From NCBI RefSeq assembly GCF_000165485.1, contig NC_014623.1, forward strand, positions 6,900,893 through 6,964,892: a stretch of 64,000 nt of DNA, read 5' to 3'. The stretch's first letter is position 1; each line of letters opens with the position of its first letter. Position numbers and translations under genes: made by a program. Source of the DNA: Stigmatella aurantiaca DW4/3-1 (GTDB lineage: Bacteria; Myxococcota; Myxococcia; Myxococcales; Myxococcaceae). A model generated the notes under the pieces. That model searched no databases. It worked only from the letters and a program-made list of their open reading frames with translations, and was not told where the DNA came from. Shown here piece after piece: positions 46,101-54,104 of this stretch.

Positions 46101-46129
46101 CCGTCACGCACTTGTTTCCAGTGAGTCAC
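46101..46129 (+). promoter_or_regulatory. Degenerate triple Pho-box-like array
   Basis: CCGTCAC (46101), TTGTTTC (46112) and GAGTCAC (46123) recur with an 11-bp period, ~38 bases before the second regulator gene. The middle unit is poor. It may be a weaker PhoB site. Confidence 0.4.
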
Positions 46130-46166
46130 GCAAGCGCAAGCAGAGACGTGGAGATTGGGGCGTGCC

Positions 46167-46856
46167 ATGTCCCATGTCCTCATCGTCGACGACGAGCGTG
46201 ACCTCGCCGAGCTCATCGACTTCAATCTCCAGGCGGCCGGATTCTCCACCCGCGTCGCGGCCACGGGCGAGGCCGCCCTCACCGCCGCCAGCGAGCACCC
46301 CCCCCATCTCGTCCTGCTCGACCTGATGCTGCCCGATATCTCCGGGACGGAGGTGTGCCGGCAGCTGCGCTCGAACGCGCTCACCCGGGACGTCCTCGTC
46401 GTCATGCTCACCGCCAAGGGAGAGGAAGCCGACCGTGTGCGCGGCTTCGAGGTGGGGGCGGATGACTACGTCACCAAGCCCTTCAGCGTCCGGGAGCTGG
46501 TCCTGCGCATCAAGGCCATCCTGCGCCGGGGCACACCCGCCAAGGAGGGCGCGGCCCCGCTCACGCTGGGACCGCTCACGCTCGATGTGGCCACGCACCG
46601 CTTCTACGTGGAGGGCAAGGAGGTTTTGCTCACCGCGCTCGAGTTCCGGCTCCTGGAACACATGATGACACGGCTGGGCCGCGTGCAGACCCGGGAGCAG
46701 CTGCTCGAGGAAGTCTGGGGGCTCTCCAGCAACCTCGAGACGCGCACCATCGACACGCACGTGATGCGGCTGCGCGACAAGCTCGGTCCTGCACGGGCAC
46801 ACCTGGAGACCGTGCGAGGCGTGGGCTATCGCATCGTCGGCCCTTCGCTGTCCTGA
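46167..46856 (+). CDS. PhoB-like response regulator (second)
   Basis: 229 residues from ATG 46167. Receiver (VLIVDDERDLAEL; phospho-Asp in LVLLDLMLPDISG; YVTKPFSVREL) and winged helix (LTALEFRLLEHMMTRLGRVQ, RTIDTHVMRLRDKLG). Close paralogue of the 43025 regulator in layout. No kinase gene accompanies it; it may share the one PhoR. It sits directly before pstS, separated by a Pho box. Confidence 0.9.
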   Translation: MSHVLIVDDERDLAELIDFNLQAAGFSTRVAATGEAALTAASEHPPHLVLLDLMLPDISGTEVCRQLRSNALTRDVLVVMLTAKGEEADRVRGFEVGADDYVTKPFSVRELVLRIKAILRRGTPAKEGAAPLTLGPLTLDVATHRFYVEGKEVLLTALEFRLLEHMMTRLGRVQTREQLLEEVWGLSSNLETRTIDTHVMRLRDKLGPARAHLETVRGVGYRIVGPSLS

Positions 46857-46857
46857 G

Positions 46858-46875
46858 CCGTCACCCATTTGTCAC
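46858..46875 (+). promoter_or_regulatory. Pho box upstream of pstS
   Basis: CCGTCAC-ccat-TTGTCAC: two 7-mers with an 11-bp period, 82 bases before the pstS ATG. The best-placed Pho box in the window. Confidence 0.8.
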
Positions 46876-46956
46876 CACGCAGTCGTGAAATGGCCACAGG
46901 GCTCCCATAAGCGGCCCTTGCAGTTGCCTAGGCCACTTCAAGGAGCGCCTCTCCCC

Positions 46957-47778
46957 ATGAAGAAGTACATCGCGTCACTCCTCGTTCTGTTCCCCTTCGT
47001 CCTTCCCACCGAGGCCCAGGCAGGCACGCTCTCCGTCAAGGGATCGGACACCATGGTCATTCTGAGCCAGCGGTGGGCCGAGGAGTTCATGAAGAAGAAC
47101 GCGGCCACCAAGGTTCAGGTGACAGGCGGTGGCTCGGGCACGGGCCTGGCCGCGCTCATCAACGGCACCACCGACATCGCCATGTCCAGCCGCCCCATCA
47201 AGGAGGCCGAGACCGAGAAAATCCGCACCCAGTTCAAGGCGACCGCGGAGCAGGTCGCCGTCGCCAAGGACGGCGTCACCTTCTACGTGAACGAGAAGAA
47301 TCCCTTGAACGCGCTGACGGTCGAGCAGCTCAAGGGCATCTACCTGGGCGACATCACCAACTGGAAGGAAGTGGGCGGCGCCGATGCTTCCATCGTCCTC
47401 TACTCGCGCGAGAACTCCTCGGGCACCTACGTCTTCGTGAAGGACCACCTGCTCAACGGCGAGGACTACGCCGCCCAAGCCCAGACGCTGCCCGGCACCG
47501 CCGCGGTGGTGAACGCCATCACCCAGGAAAAGAACGGCATCGGCTACGGGGGCGCGGCCTACGCCAAGGGCATCAAGGAGCTGAAGATCAAGACCAGCAG
47601 CGGCGAGGTCGCCCCGACGGCCGAGAACATCAAGAGCGGCAAGTACCCCCTGTCCCGGGACTTGTACTTCTACCTGCGTGGCAAGCCTACCGGTGAGGTC
47701 AAAACCTTCATCGACTTCGCCCTGTCCGACGAGGGGCAGCAGATCGTCAACAAGGTGGGCTACTTCCCGGTGAAGTGA
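46957..47778 (+). CDS. pstS: Phosphate-binding protein PstS
   Basis: 273 residues from ATG 46957. Signal peptide (MKKYIASLLVLFPFVLPTEA). Phosphate-binding motifs include VKGSDTM near the mature start, GGGSGTGLAALINGTTDIA, SSRPIKEAE and RENSSGTYVFVKDHLL. It delivers phosphate to PstCA in the periplasm. There is no lipobox, so it is a soluble periplasmic form. Confidence 0.95.
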   Translation: MKKYIASLLVLFPFVLPTEAQAGTLSVKGSDTMVILSQRWAEEFMKKNAATKVQVTGGGSGTGLAALINGTTDIAMSSRPIKEAETEKIRTQFKATAEQVAVAKDGVTFYVNEKNPLNALTVEQLKGIYLGDITNWKEVGGADASIVLYSRENSSGTYVFVKDHLLNGEDYAAQAQTLPGTAAVVNAITQEKNGIGYGGAAYAKGIKELKIKTSSGEVAPTAENIKSGKYPLSRDLYFYLRGKPTGEVKTFIDFALSDEGQQIVNKVGYFPVK

Positions 47779-47781
47779 CCG

Positions 47782-47799
47782 CCGTCACACGATTGTCAC
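47782..47799 (+). promoter_or_regulatory. Pho box between pstS and pstC
   Basis: CCGTCAC-acga-TTGTCAC with an 11-bp period, just after the pstS stop and 36 bases before the pstC ATG. It suggests a second, internal PhoB-dependent promoter for pstCAB-phoU. Confidence 0.7.
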
Positions 47800-47834
47800 G
47801 CGAGGCTCCAGCGCAGATGGATAGAGAGGCCCTC

Positions 47835-48827
47835 ATGCAGCAGAGTCTCGCGGAAACCGTGGTGGTCCCGCAGTTGTCGCCCACGGCCCGGCGGCGGCAG
47901 ATCCGGGAGAAGGCCATCGCGGGCATCATCACGCTCATGGCCTTCACCGGCATCGCCGCCCTGGTGCTGATCATCGTCTTCGTCGCCAAAGAGGCGCTGG
48001 CGCTCTTCACGGACGCCCACGCCCGCGAGGAGGCGAGCTTCTCCAAGATGTTCCTGCCCCAGGTGGCCCGTCAGGGGCGGCCCCCCACGTTCACCTGGCA
48101 GCCGGTGTCCTCGATCCCGAAGGTGAGCATGATTCCGCTCTTCATCGGGACGCTGAAGACGACGTTCGTCTCCATGCTGGTGGCCGTTCCGCTGGGGGTG
48201 GCCGGCGCGCTGTTCGCGGCGGAGTTCGCCCCGCGGCGGCTGCGCGAGTTTCTCAAGCCCATCATCGAGCTGCTGGCGGGCATTCCCTCGGTGGTGCTCG
48301 GCTTCTTCGCGCTGATGGTGCTGGCCACCCTTCTTCAGGACACCTTCGGCTTCACCTACCGGCTCAACGCGGTGGTGGCGGGCCTGGGGTTGGCGCTGGC
48401 CATCGTGCCCGTCATCTTCACCGTGGCGGAGGATGCGCTCACGGCGGTGCCCCGCAGCTACCGGGAAGCCTCCCTGGCCCTGGGCGCCACCCCTTGGGAG
48501 ACCGCCTGGAAGGTCGTGCTGCCCGCGGCGGCCCCTGGAATCCTCGCCGCCTGCGTGCTGGGCTTCGGCCGCGCCATCGGCGAGACGATGATCATCCTGA
48601 TGGCCTCCGGCAACGCCGCCATCGTCTCCTCCAGCCTGGGGGACTCGGTCCGCTCGCTGTCCGCGACCATCGCGGCGGAGATGGGCGAGGTGGTGGTCGG
48701 CAGCCCTCACTATTCGCTGCTGTTCTTCATCGGCGTGGAGCTGTTCGTCTTCACCTTCGTCCTGAACATGGTGGCGTCCGTCTGGACGAAGAAAGTCCTC
48801 AAGCGGCTCACCGGGGGCGCGTCATGA
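47835..48827 (+). CDS. pstC: Phosphate ABC transporter permease PstC
   Basis: 330 residues from ATG 47835 with GAGAGG upstream; an upstream in-frame GTG overlapping the pstS stop is less likely because it crosses the Pho box. About six membrane helices and the binding-protein-dependent permease EAA loop ([20 protein letters not shown]). A large periplasmic loop follows the first helix. It overlaps pstA (ATGA). Confidence 0.93.
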   Translation: MQQSLAETVVVPQLSPTARRRQIREKAIAGIITLMAFTGIAALVLIIVFVAKEALALFTDAHAREEASFSKMFLPQVARQGRPPTFTWQPVSSIPKVSMIPLFIGTLKTTFVSMLVAVPLGVAGALFAAEFAPRRLREFLKPIIELLAGIPSVVLGFFALMVLATLLQDTFGFTYRLNAVVAGLGLALAIVPVIFTVAEDALTAVPRSYREASLALGATPWETAWKVVLPAAAPGILAACVLGFGRAIGETMIILMASGNAAIVSSSLGDSVRSLSATIAAEMGEVVVGSPHYSLLFFIGVELFVFTFVLNMVASVWTKKVLKRLTGGAS

Positions 48828-49735
48828 AGCACGCCACGCGCCGAACGGTCGGGGCGGCCCTCACCTCGCTCACGGGTCTTGCCGCGCTGCTCATCGTGAC
48901 CATGCTCGCCCTCATCCTCCTGGATGTGCTCCGGGGCGGAGCGGGCCACGTCACCTGGGAGTTCCTCTCCCAGCCGCCCAGCGATGGAATGATGCGTGGC
49001 GGCATCTTCCCGGCGCTCTATGGCACGGCGGCCCTGACGTTGCTGATGACCCTGGCCGTGATGCCCGTGGGCGTGCTCACCGCGGTCTACCTGCACGAGT
49101 ACGCTTCGCCCGACTCGCGGCTGGCGCGCTGGGTGCGGGTGGCGATCGTCAACCTCGCGGGCGTGCCCTCCATCGTCTTTGGGCTGTTCGGCCTGGGCTT
49201 CTTCATCCACTTCGTCGGTGGCGGAATGGACCGCATGATGGGCTACCAGACCATGCACTGGGCCCAGCCCAGCATCCTCTGGGCTTCGCTCACCCTGGCG
49301 GTGTTGACCCTGCCGGTGGTCATCGTCTCCACGGAGGAGGCCCTGCGCGCGGTGCCCATGGACCACCGCACCGCCAGCCTGGCGTTGGGGGCCACCCAGT
49401 CCCAGACCCTCATGCGGGTGGTGCTGCCGGGTGCGCTGCCAGGCATCCTCACGGGGGCGGTGCTGGCGGTCTCCCGAGGCGCGGGAGAAGTCGCCCCCAT
49501 CCTCTTCACCGGCGCGGCCTACTTCCTGCCAGATCTCCCCACATCGTTGAGCTCCCAGTTCATGCACCTGGGGTATCACACGTACGTGCTCGCCACACAG
49601 TCGCCCGACATCGAGGCCACCCGCCCGCTGCTGTACGCCACGGTGCTGGTGCTGCTGATGCTCACCTTTGCCCTCAACCTCGTCGCGGTCGTCATCCGCA
49701 CCCGGACCCGCCGGCGTGCCGCGAACGCCCACTGA
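48824..49735 (+). CDS. pstA: Phosphate ABC transporter permease PstA
   Basis: 303 residues; its ATG overlaps the pstC stop. About six membrane helices and the EAA loop [39 protein letters not shown] is characteristic of PstA. It forms the channel with PstC. Confidence 0.94.
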   Translation: MKHATRRTVGAALTSLTGLAALLIVTMLALILLDVLRGGAGHVTWEFLSQPPSDGMMRGGIFPALYGTAALTLLMTLAVMPVGVLTAVYLHEYASPDSRLARWVRVAIVNLAGVPSIVFGLFGLGFFIHFVGGGMDRMMGYQTMHWAQPSILWASLTLAVLTLPVVIVSTEEALRAVPMDHRTASLALGATQSQTLMRVVLPGALPGILTGAVLAVSRGAGEVAPILFTGAAYFLPDLPTSLSSQFMHLGYHTYVLATQSPDIEATRPLLYATVLVLLMLTFALNLVAVVIRTRTRRRAANAH

Positions 49736-49745
49736 GACGCCGTTC

Positions 49746-50522
49746 ATGACCTTCCAGCCGAACAGCCCGCGCATCAAGATGGAGGCGCGGGCGCTGACCC
49801 TCCGCTACGGCTCCAAGGTGGCCATCCGTGAAGTGAGCCTCGCCATCCCCGAGCACCGGGTCACGGCGATGATCGGCCCGTCGGGATGTGGCAAGTCCAC
49901 CTTCCTGCGCTCGCTCAACCGGATGAATGACCTCATCCCCCATACCCACCACACGGGGACCATCTCTCTGGATGGCATGAGCATCCACGACCGGAACGTG
50001 GACGTGGTGGACCTGCGCCGCCGCGTGGGCATGGTGTTCCAGAAGTCCAACCCCTTCCCCAAGTCCATCTTCGAGAACGTCGCCTATGGCCTGCGGGTGG
50101 GGGGGCTGAAAAACAAGGCGGAGCTTGCCGTCCGGGTGGAGAAGTCGCTCCGGGGCGCGGCGCTCTGGGACGAGGTGAAGGACCGGCTCGATGACAGCGC
50201 CCTGGGGCTCTCGGGTGGCCAACAGCAGCGCTTATGCATCGCGCGCGCCATGGCCGTAGAACCCGAAGTGCTCCTCATGGATGAGCCGGCCAGCGCCTTG
50301 GATCCGATTGCCACCGCGAAGATCGAAGAGCTCATCTACGTGCTGAAGGCCACCTACACCATCGCCATCGTCACCCACAACATGCAGCAAGCCGCCCGGG
50401 TCAGCGACCGGACCGCTTTCTTCTACATGGGGGAATTGGTGGAATGCGGCCCGACAGAGCAGATCTTCACGAACCCGCACGAGAAGCGCACCGAGGACTA
50501 CGTCACCGGGAAGTTCGGGTAG
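49746..50522 (+). CDS. pstB: Phosphate ABC transporter ATPase PstB
   Basis: 258 residues from ATG 49746. Walker [10 protein letters not shown], signature [14 protein letters not shown], Walker [13 protein letters not shown] and H-loop [23 protein letters not shown] is PstB-specific. It powers phosphate uptake and relays phosphate status to PhoR with PhoU. Confidence 0.97.
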   Translation: MTFQPNSPRIKMEARALTLRYGSKVAIREVSLAIPEHRVTAMIGPSGCGKSTFLRSLNRMNDLIPHTHHTGTISLDGMSIHDRNVDVVDLRRRVGMVFQKSNPFPKSIFENVAYGLRVGGLKNKAELAVRVEKSLRGAALWDEVKDRLDDSALGLSGGQQQRLCIARAMAVEPEVLLMDEPASALDPIATAKIEELIYVLKATYTIAIVTHNMQQAARVSDRTAFFYMGELVECGPTEQIFTNPHEKRTEDYVTGKFG

Positions 50523-50537
50523 GATCGAGGGACACGA

Positions 50538-51227
50538 ATGCCGGCGACCCATACCGACAAGGCGTTTGAGCAGGATCTGCGTGACTTGCGTGAGCGGCTG
50601 CTGGCCATGGGCGCCAAGGTGGAGGCGCTCATCGCCGGCAGCGTGCGCGCGCTCACCGAGCGGGATTCCACGCTCGCCGAGAAAGTCATCCAGTCGGACA
50701 AGGACGTGAACCGCCTGGAGGTGGAGATCGACGATCTCTGCCGCCGCATCCTCGCCTTGCGCCAGCCCGCGGCCAGCGATCTGCGGTTGATCACCACGGC
50801 CCTGAAGATCGTCACCGACCTGGAGCGCATCGGTGACTTGGCGGTGAACATCGCCGAGCGCGCCCACGACCTCAACCAGGTGCCGCCCCTGGCCCCCTAC
50901 GTGGACACGCCGAAGCTGGCGGAGCTGGCCCAGCAGCAGGTGAAGAAGGCGCTGGATGCCTTCGTCTCCGACGATGTGGCGAAGGCCGAGGAAGTGCTGA
51001 AGGGCGACGACCTGCTGGATGCCCTCTTCTTGAAGATCTTCAACGAGCTGCTCGCCTACATGATGGAGGACTCGAAGAACATCCGGCGGGCCACCGCGTT
51101 GATGTTCATCGCCAAGCACCTGGAGCGCATCGGCGACCACGCGCTGAACGTGGCGGAGATGGTCGTCTACATGGTGCGGGGCAAGGACATCCGCCACCCA
51201 CTGAGCCGAAACCTGACCATGGAGTAA
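50538..51227 (+). CDS. phoU: Phosphate transport regulator PhoU
   Basis: 229 residues: two three-helix bundles with the repeated metal-binding motif (LITTALKIVTDLERIGDLAVNI; MFIAKHLERIGDHALNVAEM, quoted as parts). It damps PhoR and Pst when phosphate is sufficient. It follows pstB by 15 bases, the standard order. Confidence 0.97.
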   Translation: MPATHTDKAFEQDLRDLRERLLAMGAKVEALIAGSVRALTERDSTLAEKVIQSDKDVNRLEVEIDDLCRRILALRQPAASDLRLITTALKIVTDLERIGDLAVNIAERAHDLNQVPPLAPYVDTPKLAELAQQQVKKALDAFVSDDVAKAEEVLKGDDLLDALFLKIFNELLAYMMEDSKNIRRATALMFIAKHLERIGDHALNVAEMVVYMVRGKDIRHPLSRNLTME

Positions 51228-51237
51228 GGGACGCGGC

Positions 51238-51255
51238 GCGTCACCCCGCCGTCAC
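51238..51255 (+). promoter_or_regulatory. Pho box upstream of the glycosyltransferase gene
   Basis: GCGTCAC-cccg-CCGTCAC: two 7-mers with an 11-bp period, 11 bases after the phoU stop and 85 bases before the glycosyltransferase ATG. It is in the same position relative to its gene as the pstS box, so it probably makes that gene PhoB-responsive. Confidence 0.7.
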
Positions 51256-51322
51256 CCCGTTTTTCCGTGGCCGCCGTCAGCAGGTCGCGGGGCTGTCGCT
51301 GGGCTCTTCTAGCGTTTCGCGC

Positions 51323-52534
51323 ATGCCCGTTGCCGCCCTGCTGCTGTTCTCCGCCGCCTTTCTGGGACTTCTCGCCCTGGCCGTGCAGCTCGCCCTCGTC
51401 CTGCGCCACCGGCCCCGCTCCGGCCAGTCCCACCCCAAGCCCGAGACGTCCCCTGGCATCTCCATCCTCAAGCCCCTGTGCGGCGTGGATGACGATCTGG
51501 AGGCCAACCTGGAGCAGTTCGCCACGCTGGACTACCCCCGCTATGAGGTCATCCTGGGGGTGAAGGACATGAGGGACCCGGCCTACGCCCTGGCCCGGAT
51601 GGCCGTTGCCCGCTGGCCCCACGTCATGAAGCTGGCGCTGCAAGAGGGCGAGCCAGGACTCAACCCGAAGGTGAACCAGCTCGTCACGCTCTCGGCAGAG
51701 GCGCGGTACGGCCTTTGGGTCATCAGCGACTCGAACGTGCGTGTGGCCCCAGGCTACCTGCGGGAGATCGCCGAGGGGTTCGAGGATCCCGAAGTGGGCT
51801 GTGTCACGCACCCCATCGCCGGCATCGGCGAGAGGACGGTGGGCTCCCTGATGGACAACCTGCACCTGGCCTCCAGCGCCGCGGCGGGGGTGATCGCCGC
51901 CAAGCGCCTGGTGGACAAGGACATCGTGGTGGGCAAGTCCATGGCCATGCGGCGAGAGGACGTGGAGGCGCTGGGGGGCTTCTTTTCCGTCAAGGACGTG
52001 CTCGCGGAGGACTTCGTCATTGGCCAGTGGATCACCCACAAGCTGGGCAAGCGCGTGGTGATTGCCCGGACGCCAGTCTTCAACGTCTCCCTGAACAAGC
52101 GCGTGGGAGACTTCTTCAAGCGCTATGTGCGCTGGAGCGTCATCCACCACATGTCGGTGTCCACGCCCACCTATATGGCCCAGGCCCTGCTCAACCCGGC
52201 GCCCCTGGCCTTGCTTGCCGCGCTGTTGGCGCCCTCCTGGGAGTCCTTCGCGGCAGCGGGGACCGTAGCGCTCGTGAAGGCACTGCTGGACCTCACGGTG
52301 TTCCGAGCCCTGCGCCCGGAGCCCGTCTCCTGGAGCGCGGTGCCCGTGGTTCTCCTCAAGGACGCACTGCTCTTCGTGGCCTGGTGCAACGGCCTGTTCA
52401 GCCGGACGGTCCAGTGGCGCGGCACGCGGCTTCGGGTTCTCGCGGGTACACGACTGGCAGCGTCCACAGCCCCCAGCACCCCACCCCTCTCCACGAGCGA
52501 CGTGGCGGGACACGAGGAGCTGCTCGCGGGCTGA
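51323..52534 (+). CDS. Ceramide-glucosyltransferase-like glycosyltransferase (GT21)
   Basis: 403 residues. An N-terminal membrane anchor is followed by a GT-A domain with the GT21 pattern: SILKPLCGVDDDLEANLEQF (D1), WVISDSNVRVAPGYL (D2), VLAEDFVIGQW (D3) and R-x2-R-W in FKRYVRWSVI; then C-terminal membrane helices. GT21 enzymes transfer sugars from UDP-sugars to ceramide or, in HpnI, to hopanoid precursors. Myxobacteria make ceramides, and the Pho box and phoU neighbour point to a phosphate-sparing glycolipid. The substrate is inference. Confidence 0.8.
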   Translation: MPVAALLLFSAAFLGLLALAVQLALVLRHRPRSGQSHPKPETSPGISILKPLCGVDDDLEANLEQFATLDYPRYEVILGVKDMRDPAYALARMAVARWPHVMKLALQEGEPGLNPKVNQLVTLSAEARYGLWVISDSNVRVAPGYLREIAEGFEDPEVGCVTHPIAGIGERTVGSLMDNLHLASSAAAGVIAAKRLVDKDIVVGKSMAMRREDVEALGGFFSVKDVLAEDFVIGQWITHKLGKRVVIARTPVFNVSLNKRVGDFFKRYVRWSVIHHMSVSTPTYMAQALLNPAPLALLAALLAPSWESFAAAGTVALVKALLDLTVFRALRPEPVSWSAVPVVLLKDALLFVAWCNGLFSRTVQWRGTRLRVLAGTRLAASTAPSTPPLSTSDVAGHEELLAG

Positions 52535-52607
52535 CCTTGGCAACGGCCGCCTCGACGCCCGGCTGCTCCACGGCCAGCCAGGACGCCCCGGTAGGAGGAC
52601 GCCTGCT

Positions 52608-52663
52608 CTCCGGACCAGCACTCCCCATTCTCATGGGACGAATGAGAGGAGGACAGTCCGGAG
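52608..52663. repeat. Nested inverted repeat upstream of a receiver gene
   Basis: CTCCGGAC (52608-52615) pairs with GTCCGGAG (52656-52663), and inside it TCTCAT (52629-52634) pairs with ATGAGA (52642-52647). It could be an RNA structure ending the glycosyltransferase transcript or regulating the next gene. Confidence 0.35.
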
Positions 52664-52689
52664 TTCACCTCTTGTCCAGGGGAGGTTCT

Positions 52690-53064
52690 TTGAGTCGACC
52701 GATGGCGGACGATGCACGCAAGGTCCTGGTCGTGGACGACGACGCGGACTGGCGAGAGTTCCTCAAGCTCTGCCTCGAAGAGCTTGGTTACGAGACCATT
52801 GAAGCCGCCGATGGGCCCGAGGCCCTGGCCTCCCTCTCTCGTGAGCGGTGCGGCGTCATGCTCCTGGACCTGAACATGCCGGGAATGAGCGGGCTGGAGG
52901 TCGTCGAGCGGATGCCTCGAAACGCCTCGCCCCGCATCGTCTTCCTGACCTCTGCGGCGGCCCAAGACGTGGGCAGCGCGCTGCTGTCCGGGCCGCATTA
53001 CTACCTCCCCAAGGGAGCCAGCCGGGACGAGCTGTCACTCCTGCTCCAATCTCTGGACGCCTGA
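52690..53064 (+). CDS. Stand-alone receiver-domain protein
   Basis: 124 residues; single REC domain (VLVVDDDADWREFLKLCLEE; phospho-Asp in VMLLDLNMPGMSG; Thr/Ser in VFLTSAAA; Lys in YLPKGA). TTG 52690 has GGGGAGG directly upstream at good spacing; ATG 52702 is the alternative but is far from it. No partner kinase is adjacent. The longer upstream frame is a shadow of the glycosyltransferase. Confidence 0.85.
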   Translation: MSRPMADDARKVLVVDDDADWREFLKLCLEELGYETIEAADGPEALASLSRERCGVMLLDLNMPGMSGLEVVERMPRNASPRIVFLTSAAAQDVGSALLSGPHYYLPKGASRDELSLLLQSLDA

Positions 53065-53407
53065 GGCCCCCCCGCGGCCGCCTTCGCCCACGGAAGGCGG
53101 GCGCCAGGGCCTCTTCGAGGGTTGTGGAAAGTCCTTTGGGCGAGTACTTTCTCCAAAGGCACTTGGAGGCGTTTTGTCCCGATTCATCCTCTCGTTCAGA
53201 GCATCGATGCCCAGGCGCGGCGCTCCGGGAAGGTGTCTCCGGAAAACGCCTTGCCCTGGGTTCTGCGCCTCGACGGTGACGGGTTAACCCCACCGCCGAC
53301 GGCGCCTCCCTGCTTCGCGGCCAGCAGGACTGCATCTCTTCCTCCCACCATTCGCTGCTGAAGGGCTCCAGGCCACCGAAAGTGCGCCAGGAGCACCGGG
53401 GTTCATC
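53065..53407. other. 343-base intergenic region with a terminator-like hairpin
   Basis: CCGCCTTC (53078-53085) and GAAGGCGG (53093-53100) form an 8-bp stem with a 7-base loop shortly after the receiver gene. The rest shows no convincing gene. I see no confident promoter for the downstream gene. Confidence 0.5.
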
Positions 53408-53857
53408 ATGAGTTCACGTTCCGTGCACGAGCCGCGCTTCGCGGCAACCGTTCCGTCCTTGCAAATCACCGCCGAGGACATGATCCGCCTGCGGGCGGTG
53501 GTCGAACGGCATCTGGAGGGCACCAAGGCGGCTGCGGCCGAGCAACTGGAACTGGAACTGGACCGTGCCCGGGTGGTGCGGCAGGAGCAGATCCCTCCCG
53601 ACATCGTCACCATGAGGTCGCGCGTTCTCTTCGAGGACCTGGACACGGGCCGCCGCCGGGAGGCGTCGCTGGTCTATCCAGAAGAGGCGAACATCGATCA
53701 GTCGAGGGTCTCGATCCTGGCGCCGGTGGGGCTGGCCGTATTGGGCCTTCAGGTGGGTGACATCATCGAGTGGCCGTTGCCCAACGAGCGCCTTGGCAAA
53801 CTCCGCATTCTGGAGGTTCTCTACCAGCCGGAGGCGGCAGGCGACTTCCACCTGTGA
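53408..53857 (+). CDS. Rnk/GreA-C-terminal-domain protein
   Basis: 149 residues. The N-terminal helical segment (ITAEDMIRLRAVVERHLEG) and the C-terminal GreA/GreB-like barrel (IPPDIVTMRSRVLFEDLDTG, ILAPVGLAVLGLQVGDIIEW, YQPEAAGD) match Rnk, regulator of nucleoside diphosphate kinase. Rnk binds RNA polymerase and can compete with Gre factors. Length is close to E. coli Rnk (136). Confidence 0.85.
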   Translation: MSSRSVHEPRFAATVPSLQITAEDMIRLRAVVERHLEGTKAAAAEQLELELDRARVVRQEQIPPDIVTMRSRVLFEDLDTGRRREASLVYPEEANIDQSRVSILAPVGLAVLGLQVGDIIEWPLPNERLGKLRILEVLYQPEAAGDFHL

Positions 53858-53861
53858 ACAC

Positions 53862-54104
53862 ATGGACCGCCAAGAGATGGCACACGACAACCGCTGGGCA
53901 AATCTCGTGAACACAGCCTTTCTCCTGGACCAGGCGCCAAGGCGTCCAGGACCAGAGGGCCTCCGGCCAACGCTCGAGATGCTCGAGAGCGCGCTGGAGG
54001 TGTTCCCTTCGGCCGTGGATCCCGTGGAAGACTTTGAAGGCTATGCCGTGCGCCGGTTGCTCTTGGCGCTCAAGGCGGTCTTGTCGGAGCAAGTCTCCCC
54101 GTAA
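53862..54104 (+). CDS. Small protein of unknown function
   Basis: 80 residues from ATG 53862, 4 bases after the Rnk-like gene, so probably co-transcribed. Sequence is amphipathic and acidic in the centre (TLEMLESALEVFPSAVDPVED). No family recognised. Its last 64 bases overlap the 3' end of the opposing acyltransferase gene, so one of the two ends may be mis-called. Confidence 0.45.
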   Translation: MDRQEMAHDNRWANLVNTAFLLDQAPRRPGPEGLRPTLEMLESALEVFPSAVDPVEDFEGYAVRRLLLALKAVLSEQVSP

